Source: Pseudomonadota bacterium (lineage in GTDB: Bacteria; Pseudomonadota; Alphaproteobacteria; Rhizobiales; Xanthobacteraceae). From it: a DNA stretch of 64,000 bases. Below, in pieces: positions 55,659 through 63,719 of this stretch. The DNA lies in contig JAEYAW010000030.1 in the NCBI GenBank assembly GCA_023404675.1, forward strand, positions 372,001 to 436,000. Direction: 5' to 3'. Numbering within the stretch: the first letter of the stretch is position 1; the number at the start of each line of letters is the position of its first letter. The position numbers and the translations under genes are program-made. Below the pieces are notes generated by a model, which saw only the letters and a list, made by a program, of their open reading frames with translations, searched no databases and was not told where the DNA came from.

Positions 55659-56672
55659 ATGAGCCTGATCGTCAGCGCCGGCCTGCCCACCGGAATGGAG
55701 GGCCTTACCTATCCGATTCCCTTCTCCTCACCCGAGACGCTGCTGCAAATCGCATTGCATGCCGAAAAGCTCGGCTATCACTCGGTGTGGGGCAACGACC
55801 ACATGACCACGCAGCACTATGTGCGCGAGGAATTTCCGGTGCCTCCCCGGTTCTGGGAGCCGCTGGTGACCTACGCCTATCTCGCGGCGAAGACGACGAC
55901 GCTGCGTTTCGGCACCGGCATCCTCGTGCTGCCGATGCGCCGCGACATCGTGGTGACCGCCAAGCAGATCGCCACCCTCGACCATCTCAGCGGCGGGCGT
56001 GTCGAGATCGCGGTCGGCGTCGGTGCCTATCGCGAGGAATTCGAGGCGCTGCGGCCGGAAGGCGGCGTGCATCGCGGCGACATGGTGGAGGAAGGCGTCG
56101 AGGCGCTGCAACTTCTGTTCAGCGAACGAGTCTCCAGCTTCGACGGAAAATACTACAAGTTCAAGGACGTCGAGTTTTATCCGAAGCCCCTGCAAACCCA
56201 TCTGCCGATCTATTTCGGCGGCAACAGCCCGAACCATATCGCCCGCGTCGCCGAGCGGGCCGACGGCTGGATTCCTGCCGGTATGGCGGCCGAACGGCTC
56301 AAACCGATGGTGACAAAGCTCAAGGATCTGGCCGCCGAAAAAGGCCGCGATCCGTCCAGCATCGCCATTGCCCCGCAGTATATCGTCCATGCCGGCAAGA
56401 CCTACGAAGGGGCGTTGGCGCGCTATAAGCAGAGCCAGATGCACAAGCACCTGCTGTCGCTCGCCAAGTCCACGATGAAGGGACAGGAAGGCATCGCGTT
56501 GGAAGACGCCAACCTGATCGGCGACGTCGACACCATTCTGGCCAAGATCGCCAAGGCGAAGGACGCCGGCGTCACGCACCTGCTGGGACTCTACTTCGCC
56601 GCCAACGACGTGCAGGAACTGCTTGACCAGATGCAGCTGTTCGCCGAGGAGGTGATGCCGAAGCTGCGGTGA
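55659..56672 (+). CDS. LLM-class flavin-dependent oxidoreductase 1
   Basis: The 337-residue luciferase-like protein has LGYHSVWGNDHMTTQHYVRE near residue 36, the beta-strand LRFGTGILVLPMRRDIVVTA near 80, HLSGGRVEIAVGVGAYREEF near 105, and LPIYFGGNSPNHIARVAERA near 185. It may use F420 or FMN. ATG 55659 follows AAGGAC; an in-frame ATG at 55632 is possible. Confidence 0.9.
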   Translation: MSLIVSAGLPTGMEGLTYPIPFSSPETLLQIALHAEKLGYHSVWGNDHMTTQHYVREEFPVPPRFWEPLVTYAYLAAKTTTLRFGTGILVLPMRRDIVVTAKQIATLDHLSGGRVEIAVGVGAYREEFEALRPEGGVHRGDMVEEGVEALQLLFSERVSSFDGKYYKFKDVEFYPKPLQTHLPIYFGGNSPNHIARVAERADGWIPAGMAAERLKPMVTKLKDLAAEKGRDPSSIAIAPQYIVHAGKTYEGALARYKQSQMHKHLLSLAKSTMKGQEGIALEDANLIGDVDTILAKIAKAKDAGVTHLLGLYFAANDVQELLDQMQLFAEEVMPKLR

Positions 56673-56709
56673 AGCTTCGGCATCTTTGGCACGGAAAGAC
56701 GAGCAACCA

Positions 56710-57681
56710 ATGTCCCTCAGCTACGGTCTCTCCTTCGACGGCAGCGAAACGCCTGAAAACGCGATGGCGCAGGCCCGCATCGCGGACGATGCGGGCGCGA
56801 CAACCGCATGGGTTGCCTCTCATCTGTTTCAGCGCGAACCGATTGCGACCTCGGCGATGATGCTGGCGAACACCCGCTCGCTCGGCATCGCGTTGATGGC
56901 CATGAGTCCGTATTCGATGCATCCGGTCTACGCGACCATGGCGGCTGCAACCCTTGAAGAATATTTTCCCGGCCGCGTGACGCTGTGTTTCGGTGTGGGC
57001 GCGCCGCGCGATCTGGAAGCCGCCGGCATCACGGCGGAGAATCCGCTCGGCACCGTCCGCGAGGCCGTCGCCATTGCCCGCGCGCTGCTTGCAGGCGAGC
57101 AGATCAATTTCGAGGGCAAGCGCTATCACGTCGCCGGCCGCCGTCTCGCTGGCGGAACACGGAACGTGCCGATCTTCATCGCAGCTTCCGGCCCGCAGAT
57201 GCTGGAGATGGCCGGAGCGATCGCCGACGGCGTTCTCATCAGCGCCGCGACCTCGCCGCAGTTCATCAGCGCGTCGCTCGATCTCGTACACAAGGGTGAG
57301 CAGGCCTCAGGCCGCACCATCCGCAAGAGCGCCCTCGTCTATGTGTCGGCCGATGCCGACCGCAAGGCCGCACGCGATCGCCTGCGGCGGACGCTTGGAT
57401 TCATCCTGCGCGGGCAGCATCATGCCCGCAATCTCGCGCTCGCAGGTACACAGCTGGATCAGGCCGCGCTCGCCAGGGCTTACGCCGCCGAAGATTGGGA
57501 GACGGTGAATGCGCTCATCACCGATGACGTTCTCGCCAACCACAGCGCCAGCGGTACTCCGGACGACGTGCGCGCGGCGCTGGCGGCCTATCGCCAGATC
57601 GGAGTGGACGAAATCGTCACGTCCGGTCTCACGGACCCGCAGCACCTCTCCACCGCGCTCAACGTGCTGGCGAACGGCTGA
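56710..57681 (+). CDS. LLM-class flavin-dependent oxidoreductase 2
   Basis: The 323-residue protein is a second luciferase-like enzyme, adjacent to but distinct from the first. It shows AMAQARIADDAGATTAWVAS near residue 18, YFPGRVTLCFGVGAPRDLEA near 88, and VPIFIAASGPQMLEMAGAIA DGVLISA near 150. It is the last gene of the operon, and its 3' end overlaps the convergent IclR gene by 23 bases. Both enzymes could oxidise pathway intermediates with reduced flavin or F420. Confidence 0.9.
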   Translation: MSLSYGLSFDGSETPENAMAQARIADDAGATTAWVASHLFQREPIATSAMMLANTRSLGIALMAMSPYSMHPVYATMAAATLEEYFPGRVTLCFGVGAPRDLEAAGITAENPLGTVREAVAIARALLAGEQINFEGKRYHVAGRRLAGGTRNVPIFIAASGPQMLEMAGAIADGVLISAATSPQFISASLDLVHKGEQASGRTIRKSALVYVSADADRKAARDRLRRTLGFILRGQHHARNLALAGTQLDQAALARAYAAEDWETVNALITDDVLANHSASGTPDDVRAALAAYRQIGVDEIVTSGLTDPQHLSTALNVLANG

Positions 57682-58435
57682 CCGGCGCACCCATCCGGCG
57701 CGAAATGTTGTCGGCCGCCGTCCGGATCAGGGCGCACATCCGGTCCATGTCCTTTTTCGTCATGCCCTGCCGGGGCACCGCTCCGCTCACAGACGCGATC
57801 ACCGCGCCGGTTGCGTCACGTACGGGCGCGCCCACCGAGAAAATATTGGTGATGTTCTCTTCGTCCGACAGGGCGATTCCGGATTCACGCACCTCGCGCA
57901 GTTCGTTGACCAGCGCACGATAGGTCGTCTTGGTCTTTTTTGTCAGCCGCTTGTAGGGCTCCTTGCCCATGATTGCGGCCACCTCCTCGTCGGTGTGAGA
58001 TGCGAGCAGCACCTTGCCGAACGCGGTCGAATGCGGCTCGGCAAGCGAGCCCGGCAAATTGTTGATGACGATCGGTCCGTTGCTGACGACCACCTTAAGA
58101 TAAACCATCGCACTGCCGCGCAGCACGCCGAGGAAACTGCTGATCTGATGATCCTCGGCGAGCGATGTCAGCTCCGATGTGCTCGCCCGGTCAAGATCGT
58201 TCTGCGACAGAAACGAGCAGCCAATCTGATAGGCGCGATAGCCGATGCGATACTTTTGATTGTCGGCGGATTGCTCGGTCAGTCCTGTCGCGGCGAGCGT
58301 CGAGATCAGCCGGTGGACGATCGTCGGCGACAGATCAAGCCGGCGCGCGATATCGCGCACGCCAAGCGTACCGTGCTCGGCAAGCAGGTCCAGAACCGCG
58401 ACAGCGCGAACCACCGACTGACTCTCACCGGCCAT
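57659..58435 (-). CDS. IclR-family transcriptional regulator
   Basis: The 258-residue regulator has an N-terminal winged helix (AVAVLDLLAEHGTLGVRDIA, then RRLDLSPTIVHRLISTLAAT). The IclR effector domain follows with GYRAYQIGCSFLSQNDLDRA, LPGSLAEPHSTAFGKVLLAS near 130 and VGAPVRDATGAVIASVSGAV near 205. ATG 58435 follows GAGGAGTG. It sits in the middle of the catabolic locus, divergent from the aldolase-like gene. The shared elements at 48358 and 58576 are its most likely targets. Confidence 0.93.
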   Translation of the reverse strand: MAGESQSVVRAVAVLDLLAEHGTLGVRDIARRLDLSPTIVHRLISTLAATGLTEQSADNQKYRIGYRAYQIGCSFLSQNDLDRASTSELTSLAEDHQISSFLGVLRGSAMVYLKVVVSNGPIVINNLPGSLAEPHSTAFGKVLLASHTDEEVAAIMGKEPYKRLTKKTKTTYRALVNELREVRESGIALSDEENITNIFSVGAPVRDATGAVIASVSGAVPRQGMTKKDMDRMCALIRTAADNISRRMGAPVSRSPAR

Positions 58436-58534
58436 CTTTTCACTCCTCGCAGCCCACTTCGAAAGCGACGTGCTCAACCTCGCGGCAAATCAGCAAAAAC
58501 CTGCGCCGAAACGGCGATCTCCGCACGCCTTTGC

Positions 58535-58562
58535 TTGACTCGCCCCGCACCGCAACTATGCT
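58535..58562 (+). promoter_or_regulatory. Sigma-70-type promoter of the aldolase-like gene
   Basis: TTGACT (58535-58540), 16 bases, TATGCT (58557-58562). The shared 25-bp element begins 14 bases after the minus 10 box, almost the same distance as at the transporter operon. Confidence 0.6.
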
Positions 58563-58575
58563 TTTCGAAACGGCA

Positions 58576-58600
58576 TTCCGATAATAGGAACAAGCGTAAC
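58576..58600 (+). promoter_or_regulatory. Shared 25-bp element, copy B (candidate IclR operator)
   Basis: TTCCG, then the core ATAATAGGAACA, then AGCGTAAC. TTCC-N7-GGAA is a perfect short inverted repeat here. It matches copy A at 48358-48382 in 20 of 25 positions and holds the same place relative to the promoter. It lies between the divergent IclR gene and the aldolase-like gene. Confidence 0.65.
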
Positions 58601-58608
58601 AATCCCCG

Positions 58609-59673
58609 ATGAACTTTGCAAGCGACAACGTTGTGGGTGCCAGCCGGCCCGTGATGGACGCGCTCCTGCGCGCCAACGAGGGAGCGGAGAGCTCCTACGG
58701 CGCGGATTCCTTCACGACGCGTGCAACAGCACGACTCGCCGAACTTTTCGCGCACGAGGTGATCGTGTTCATGGTTGCGACGGGCACAGCGGCCAACGCT
58801 CTGGCGCTTGCCAGTCTGTGTCCACCGTGGGGCGCGGTGTTCTGCCATCATCTGGCGCATGTCGCCAACGACGAATGTGGCGCGCCGGAGATGTTCACGG
58901 CGGGCGCGAAGGTGGTCGGCATCGGCGGCGAGGATGGGCGTATCGCGCCGGACCAGTTCCGCGCGGTGTTGCAAGCTTATCCGCGTGGACCCGTACGGCG
59001 GGTGCAGCCCGGTGCGCTCTCTCTGTCGCAGGCGACGGAGATGGGCACACTCTACAGCGTGGAGCAGATCGCAGGGCTTTGTAACATCGCTCATGAACAC
59101 GGCATCTGTGTTCACATGGACGGCGCGCGATTTAGCAACGCTGTCGCGGCGCTCGGCTGCAGGCCGGCCGATATGACGTGGAAAGCCGGCATCGATGTTT
59201 TGTGCTTCGGAGCCAGTAAGAACGGAGCCCTCGCCTGCGAAGCCGTCGTCTTCTTCGATCCCGCGCGCGCCGACGACTTCGCGTTCCGCGCCAAGCGCGC
59301 TGGCCACATCCTCTCCAAAGGCCGCCTGTTTGGCGCCCAGATGCTCGCCTATCTCGAAGACGATCACTGGCTCGACCTGGCCCACACGGCGAACACACGC
59401 GCGCAACAGCTTGCCGATCTGCTGACGGGAGTGAGCGGGGTGCGCCTTGCAGCTCAAACACCAACCAATCAGGTCTTCGTGGTCCTGCCGCGCGGGATGG
59501 ACGCCGCATTGCGCAGCGCTGGCGCGCGCTATCACGAATGGGACGCGGACGGTTTCGCGCCCGCCCTGCAGCCTTCTGGCGACGAAACTTTCGTTCGCTT
59601 GGTCACCTCGTTCGCCACGTCCGCGGCCGATATCGAGCAGTTCGTCTCCATCGCCCGCGGCGCGGCCGCATAA
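58609..59673 (+). CDS. Threonine-aldolase-like PLP lyase
   Basis: The 354-residue protein belongs to the low-specificity L-threonine aldolase (beta-eliminating lyase) family. Evidence is FASDNVVGASRPVMDALLRA at the N-terminus, the cofactor-contacting Asp in GICVHMDGARFSNAVAALGC near 168, and the PLP-binding Lys in LCFGASKNGALACEAVVFFD near 205. It would split a beta-hydroxy-alpha-amino acid to glycine and an aldehyde. The ATG lies only nine bases after the shared regulatory element. Confidence 0.9.
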   Translation: MNFASDNVVGASRPVMDALLRANEGAESSYGADSFTTRATARLAELFAHEVIVFMVATGTAANALALASLCPPWGAVFCHHLAHVANDECGAPEMFTAGAKVVGIGGEDGRIAPDQFRAVLQAYPRGPVRRVQPGALSLSQATEMGTLYSVEQIAGLCNIAHEHGICVHMDGARFSNAVAALGCRPADMTWKAGIDVLCFGASKNGALACEAVVFFDPARADDFAFRAKRAGHILSKGRLFGAQMLAYLEDDHWLDLAHTANTRAQQLADLLTGVSGVRLAAQTPTNQVFVVLPRGMDAALRSAGARYHEWDADGFAPALQPSGDETFVRLVTSFATSAADIEQFVSIARGAAA

Positions 59674-59722
59674 GTAACTTCACTCTGCCTTCTCTTCAGA
59701 TCACCACCGGAAGGACACCTTG

Positions 59723-60877
59723 ATGATACCATCCACGAAGACATCTCTTGTCTCCCTGCTCGCGGCGGCGAGCCTTGCCCTTGCCGCGCCGGTCGCGGCC
59801 AGCGCGCAAAACCTTGTGATCGGCGCGAGCGTGCCGGATACCGGCCCGGCTTCTGCGCCCGCCGTCTGGCAGCGCTGGGGCTACCAGATCGCCATCGACG
59901 AGATCAACGCAGCCGGCGGCCTGCTCGGCAAGAAGGTCGAACTGCTCGCCCTCGACAATCGCTGCAATCCTGCGGAAGCCGTCAACGTCGCCAACAAGCT
60001 GATCGAGGCCAAGGTGACCGCCATCGTCGGCGCCCATTGCAGCTCGGCTTCACTCGCAACCATGCCCCTGATCGCCGCCGCCAAGATCCCGATGGTGGAC
60101 GGCATCGCCTCCAGCCCGAAAATCACCGAACTGTCCGGCAAGGGCGGCAACGAGTGGATGTTCCGCATCAATCCGTCCGACCAGGATATGATGGACGCGC
60201 TCGGCCTGTATCTGAAGGAATACGGCAAGTTCAAGCGCATCGCCGTGATCGGCGAGGACACCGATTTCGGACGCGGTGGCGCGGCGGCCTTCGCGGCTGT
60301 CGCCAAGGCGAACGGGCTGGAGGTCATCTCCACCGATTTCCATCCGCAAAGCTATCCGGACTTCACGCCGCTTCTCACCCGCGTGCAGCAGAGCAAGCCG
60401 GACGCCATCGCCATCTTCCAGCTGGCCGGCGATCAGCTCAACATGCTGCGCAACGCCATGCAGCTCGGCCTGAAGATTCCCTATATCGGCCGCTTCGACC
60501 CCGGCGGCAACAACGCGCAGATCATCAAGGCCGGCGGCATGGAAGGCTCGATCACGGCGTGGACCTACAGCGATCTCGTCGACACGCCCGAGAACAAGGC
60601 CTTCGCCGCCGAGGTGAAGAAGCGCCACAACCAGACGCCGGTGCTGCAGACCTGGGCAGGTTATGAGGCCATGCGCGTGCTGGGACAGGCCATCCGCAAC
60701 GCCGGGTCGGCCGAGCCCGAGAAGATCCGCGACGCCCTGAAGGCCATCAAGACCACCAACGTGATGGGTGCGCCGCTGGCCTTCGACGACCATAACCAGG
60801 CCGGCAAGGTGGTCGTGATCGAGGGCATCAAGGACAAGCAGGTCGAACTGCTCAAACAGGTCTCCGTCGCGAAGTAA
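59723..60877 (+). CDS. ABC transporter substrate-binding protein (branched-chain amino acid type)
   Basis: The 384-residue protein has a signal peptide ending PVAASAQ. The Leu/Ile/Val-binding fold follows: IAIDEINAAGGLLGKKVELL near residue 55, VTAIVGAHCSSASLATMPLI near 95, and IAVIGEDTDFGRGGAAAFAA near 175. It presumably feeds the LivHMGF-type transporter encoded 9 kb upstream. ATG 59723 follows GGAAGGAC. Confidence 0.94.
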   Translation: MIPSTKTSLVSLLAAASLALAAPVAASAQNLVIGASVPDTGPASAPAVWQRWGYQIAIDEINAAGGLLGKKVELLALDNRCNPAEAVNVANKLIEAKVTAIVGAHCSSASLATMPLIAAAKIPMVDGIASSPKITELSGKGGNEWMFRINPSDQDMMDALGLYLKEYGKFKRIAVIGEDTDFGRGGAAAFAAVAKANGLEVISTDFHPQSYPDFTPLLTRVQQSKPDAIAIFQLAGDQLNMLRNAMQLGLKIPYIGRFDPGGNNAQIIKAGGMEGSITAWTYSDLVDTPENKAFAAEVKKRHNQTPVLQTWAGYEAMRVLGQAIRNAGSAEPEKIRDALKAIKTTNVMGAPLAFDDHNQAGKVVVIEGIKDKQVELLKQVSVAK

Positions 60878-60922
60878 GCACCCGGGACGTCTTCGTCCCG
60901 GCCCGGTCAAGCGCCCCAAAAG

Positions 60923-60955
60923 GCCGGCGTCCGCCCGATGGACGCCGGCTTTTTT
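60923..60955 (+). terminator. Intrinsic terminator after the binding-protein gene
   Basis: GCCGGCGTCC, loop GCCCGAT, GGACGCCGGC form a perfect 10-bp stem followed by six T. It separates the aldolase/binding-protein unit from the flavin reductase unit. Confidence 0.9.
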
Positions 60956-61117
60956 GTCGATGACGCAGCCCGAACACGCGCCATTTCCTTGCACGGCGCG
61001 GCGTCGGCGGCCCATGAACCTCGCGAGACGTGCCTGTTGCCTCGGGGTCGGGGTTCGCGCTGCCGCCCGCGGAACCGCTACTGCCTTCTCCTCAGGCATC
61101 GCGCCCGTGGATTAGGC

Positions 61118-61155
61118 TTGACCACCTTTTTGATTTAGCTTTATATCGAAGCTAA
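61118..61155 (+). promoter_or_regulatory. Promoter overlapped by a perfect 7-bp palindrome (MarR-like operator)
   Basis: TTGACC (61118-61123), 17 bases, TTATAT (61141-61146) make a plausible promoter. TTAGCTT (61135-61141), seven bases, AAGCTAA (61149-61155) are exact reverse complements covering the minus 10 box. The form suits a MarR- or GntR-type dimeric repressor. It differs from the shared 25-bp element, and no such regulator gene is in the window. Confidence 0.6.
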
Positions 61156-61177
61156 TAACAGGGTTGGCCAATCGACG

Positions 61178-61690
61178 ATGGATCAGCGCGCATTCCGGCA
61201 GGCTTTGTCACAGTTCGCAACCGGCGTGGCTGTCATCACCGCCCGCGGCGAGAATGGGGACGCAATCGGACTCACCATGAGTTCGTTCAACTCCGTCTCG
61301 CTCGATCCGCCCCTGATCCTGTTCAGCGTGGACCGGCGGGCTTACAGCCTCGCGGCGATGACAGCGGCCAGGGGCTACGCAGTGAACATTCTCGCGCGCG
61401 ATCAGGAGCATCTGTCAAACCAGTTCGCGAAGTCGCTGGGCGACAAATGGGCCGATGTGGCGCATTCGCTGGGACACGCCGAGGCTCCGTTGCTGCATGG
61501 CGCGCTCGCCCACTTTGAATGCGAACCCTATGCCCATCACAACGGGGGCGACCACGTTATCTTCATCGGCCGCGTCGTGCGTTTTTCGGCACGGCAGGAC
61601 GGCGAGCCGCTGGTGTTTTTCGGCGGCAAGTATCGCGGTCTCGATCAGCAGCAGCACGAGCCGGTCTGGCCGCTTCCCATTCACTACTGA
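61178..61690 (+). CDS. Flavin reductase (HpaC-like)
   Basis: The 170-residue NAD(P)H:flavin oxidoreductase has FRQALSQFATGVAVITARGE near residue 5, GLTMSSFNSVSLDPPLILFS near 31 and AYAHHNGGDHVIFIGRVVRF-like DHVIFIGRV near 125. It supplies reduced flavin to the HpaB-like monooxygenase encoded 36 bases downstream and could also serve the LLM enzymes. Confidence 0.93.
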   Translation: MDQRAFRQALSQFATGVAVITARGENGDAIGLTMSSFNSVSLDPPLILFSVDRRAYSLAAMTAARGYAVNILARDQEHLSNQFAKSLGDKWADVAHSLGHAEAPLLHGALAHFECEPYAHHNGGDHVIFIGRVVRFSARQDGEPLVFFGGKYRGLDQQQHEPVWPLPIHY

Positions 61691-61726
61691 GCCGCCCTCC
61701 CCGATGCGGCATAAGGAGACGTTCTC

Positions 61727-63205
61727 ATGATGAAAACGGGCGAACAGCATATCGCGGGCCTGAAAGACAATCGCACCGTTCTCATTGACGGGCAGCGGGT
61801 CGACGACGTGACCAGCCACCCGGCGTTCGCGCGCTCGGTCGCCTCGGTGGGCCGGCTGTTCAACTTCGCGATCGCACCGGAAAACCGCGAACTCATGACC
61901 TATGAGACGCCGAAGGGAGAGCGCGCCAACCGAATCTGGCAGTTGCCGAAGAGCTATGCCGAACTGGTCGAGCGCCGCCGCGCGCTCGAAGCCTGGGCCA
62001 GCCTGCATGGCGGCTTCATGGGCCGCGCGCCGGATCATGTCGCGTCCTGCATCGCCGGCATGTATATGGGTCTCGATGTGTTCGAGGCTTACGACAAGGA
62101 TCGCGCCAGAGCGCTCGCGGACTATTACGAATACGCACGCGATCGCGATCTGTATCTGACTTATGTCATCATCAATCCGCAGGCCGACCGCAGCAAGAGC
62201 GCGGCGCAGCAGAAGGACCCGTTTCTTTCCGCCGGCGTCGTCGATCAGGATGCTCAGGGCATCACCGTGCGCGGCGCGAAGATGCTGGCGACGGGCGGCA
62301 TCATGGCCGAGGAAGTGTTCGTCACCTGCATCCAGCCCCTGCAGCCGGGCGACGACATCTACGCGCTCTCCTTCGCGATCCCGATGAATGCGAAGGGCCT
62401 GACGATGCTGTCGCGCAAATCCTATGAAGCAGGCGCGCCCTCCGTCTTCGACAACCCGCTGTCGAGCCGTTTCGACGAGAACGATTCCGTTCTCTATTTC
62501 GACGACGTGAAGGTGCCGTGGGATCGCGTGTTCATCCACAAGAACATCGAAATGTGCCAGAAGCAGTTCCACACGACGCCCGCGCACGTCTATCAGAACT
62601 ATCAGGCGATGGTCCGCCTCTCGGTGAAGGCCCGTTTCCTCACCGGCATCGCCCGGCGCACCGCCGAGATCAATGGCATTGTCGGTTTCCCGCAGGTGCG
62701 CGAGATGCTCGGCCAGCTTGCCGCCGAAGCAGGAATGATCGATGCCCTGGTGGCGGCAATGGAAGCCAAGGGCACCCATGACGGGCCCTATTACGTGCCG
62801 GACCGCCACACGCTCTACGCCGCGCAGACCCTCACCCAGCAGCTCTATCCAAAGATTCTCAATACGCTGCGCGAACTCGCGGGCGGCGGCATGATCATGC
62901 TGCCCTCCTCTGTCAACGATTTCGCCAATCCGGACATGGCGACGCTGATCCAGCGTACGCAGCAATCACCCGCCGCCAACGCCACCGACAAGGTGAAGTT
63001 TTACAAGCTCGCCTGGGACGCGGTCGGCTCGGAGTTCGCCTCGCGCCACCAGCAGTATGAAATGTTTTATGCCGGCGCGACTTTCGTCACCAAAGGTCAT
63101 TCGTTCCGCACCTATAACTGGGACGCAGCCGGTGCGCTCGTGGACAAGATGCTCGCGGGGTATCACCTTGAAGACGAGGTGAAGGCAGCGCAGAACGCGG
63201 CCTGA
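61727..63205 (+). CDS. HpaB-like FADH2-dependent monooxygenase
   Basis: The 492-residue protein matches the 4-hydroxyphenylacetate 3-hydroxylase family: LIDGQRVDDVTSHPAFARSV near residue 20, DLYLTYVIINPQADRSKSAA near 140, VRGAKMLATGGIMAEEVFVT near 182, and SVLYFDDVKVPWDRVFIHKN near 255. Family members hydroxylate phenols or related aromatic and heteroaromatic acids. ATG 61727 follows AAGGAG; the next codon is also ATG. Substrate is unknown, and the transporter and hydantoinase nearby hint at a nitrogen-containing aromatic. Confidence 0.92.
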   Translation: MMKTGEQHIAGLKDNRTVLIDGQRVDDVTSHPAFARSVASVGRLFNFAIAPENRELMTYETPKGERANRIWQLPKSYAELVERRRALEAWASLHGGFMGRAPDHVASCIAGMYMGLDVFEAYDKDRARALADYYEYARDRDLYLTYVIINPQADRSKSAAQQKDPFLSAGVVDQDAQGITVRGAKMLATGGIMAEEVFVTCIQPLQPGDDIYALSFAIPMNAKGLTMLSRKSYEAGAPSVFDNPLSSRFDENDSVLYFDDVKVPWDRVFIHKNIEMCQKQFHTTPAHVYQNYQAMVRLSVKARFLTGIARRTAEINGIVGFPQVREMLGQLAAEAGMIDALVAAMEAKGTHDGPYYVPDRHTLYAAQTLTQQLYPKILNTLRELAGGGMIMLPSSVNDFANPDMATLIQRTQQSPAANATDKVKFYKLAWDAVGSEFASRHQQYEMFYAGATFVTKGHSFRTYNWDAAGALVDKMLAGYHLEDEVKAAQNAA

Positions 63206-63219
63206 GGAGAACAACATCA

Positions 63220-63600
63220 ATGCCGATCAACAAACTGCACGACGAGTTCCACACCCTCGACCTCGGCACAGGATGGGAAGTGCCGGCGGGCTATCCGAAA
63301 GGCATCGAACAGAAGATCCTCTCAGGCTCGCTGGATGAGGCAAGCAAGCGCGGCAGCCGCAGCCGGCTGCTGCGTTTCCAGCCCGGTGAATATACCACCG
63401 CTCCCTTCGTCCACGACTATTGGGAAGAAGTCTTTCTGGTGCAGGGCGATCTGACCGTCGGCAACGACGACAAGGGCAATGGCGGCACTTCGTTCGCGCC
63501 ATTCACCTATGCGTGCCGCCCCCCCGGCGCGTATCACGGGCCCTTCAAATCAGAAAACGGCTGTATCCTGTTCGAAATTCACTATTTCGATCCGGCCTGA
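63220..63600 (+). CDS. Cupin domain protein
   Basis: The 126-residue protein has one cupin beta-barrel. The region TAPFVHDYWEEVFLVQGDLT holds the first metal-binding motif (His and Glu), and FTYACRPPGAYHGPFKSENG holds the second (His). It lies 14 bases after the HpaB-like gene, so it is probably a pathway enzyme such as a dioxygenase or isomerase, but this is inference. Confidence 0.85.
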   Translation: MPINKLHDEFHTLDLGTGWEVPAGYPKGIEQKILSGSLDEASKRGSRSRLLRFQPGEYTTAPFVHDYWEEVFLVQGDLTVGNDDKGNGGTSFAPFTYACRPPGAYHGPFKSENGCILFEIHYFDPA

Positions 63601-63719
63601 CCCCGAACGGACCACGCGCGTCTGCGGGCGTCGCCCGCCGTCGCAGGTCCGCAGCATCCATCAGCAAACCACCAGATGGCATCCCCTTCACCGGGCGCCG
63701 CCGAATGCACCTCTCGCTC

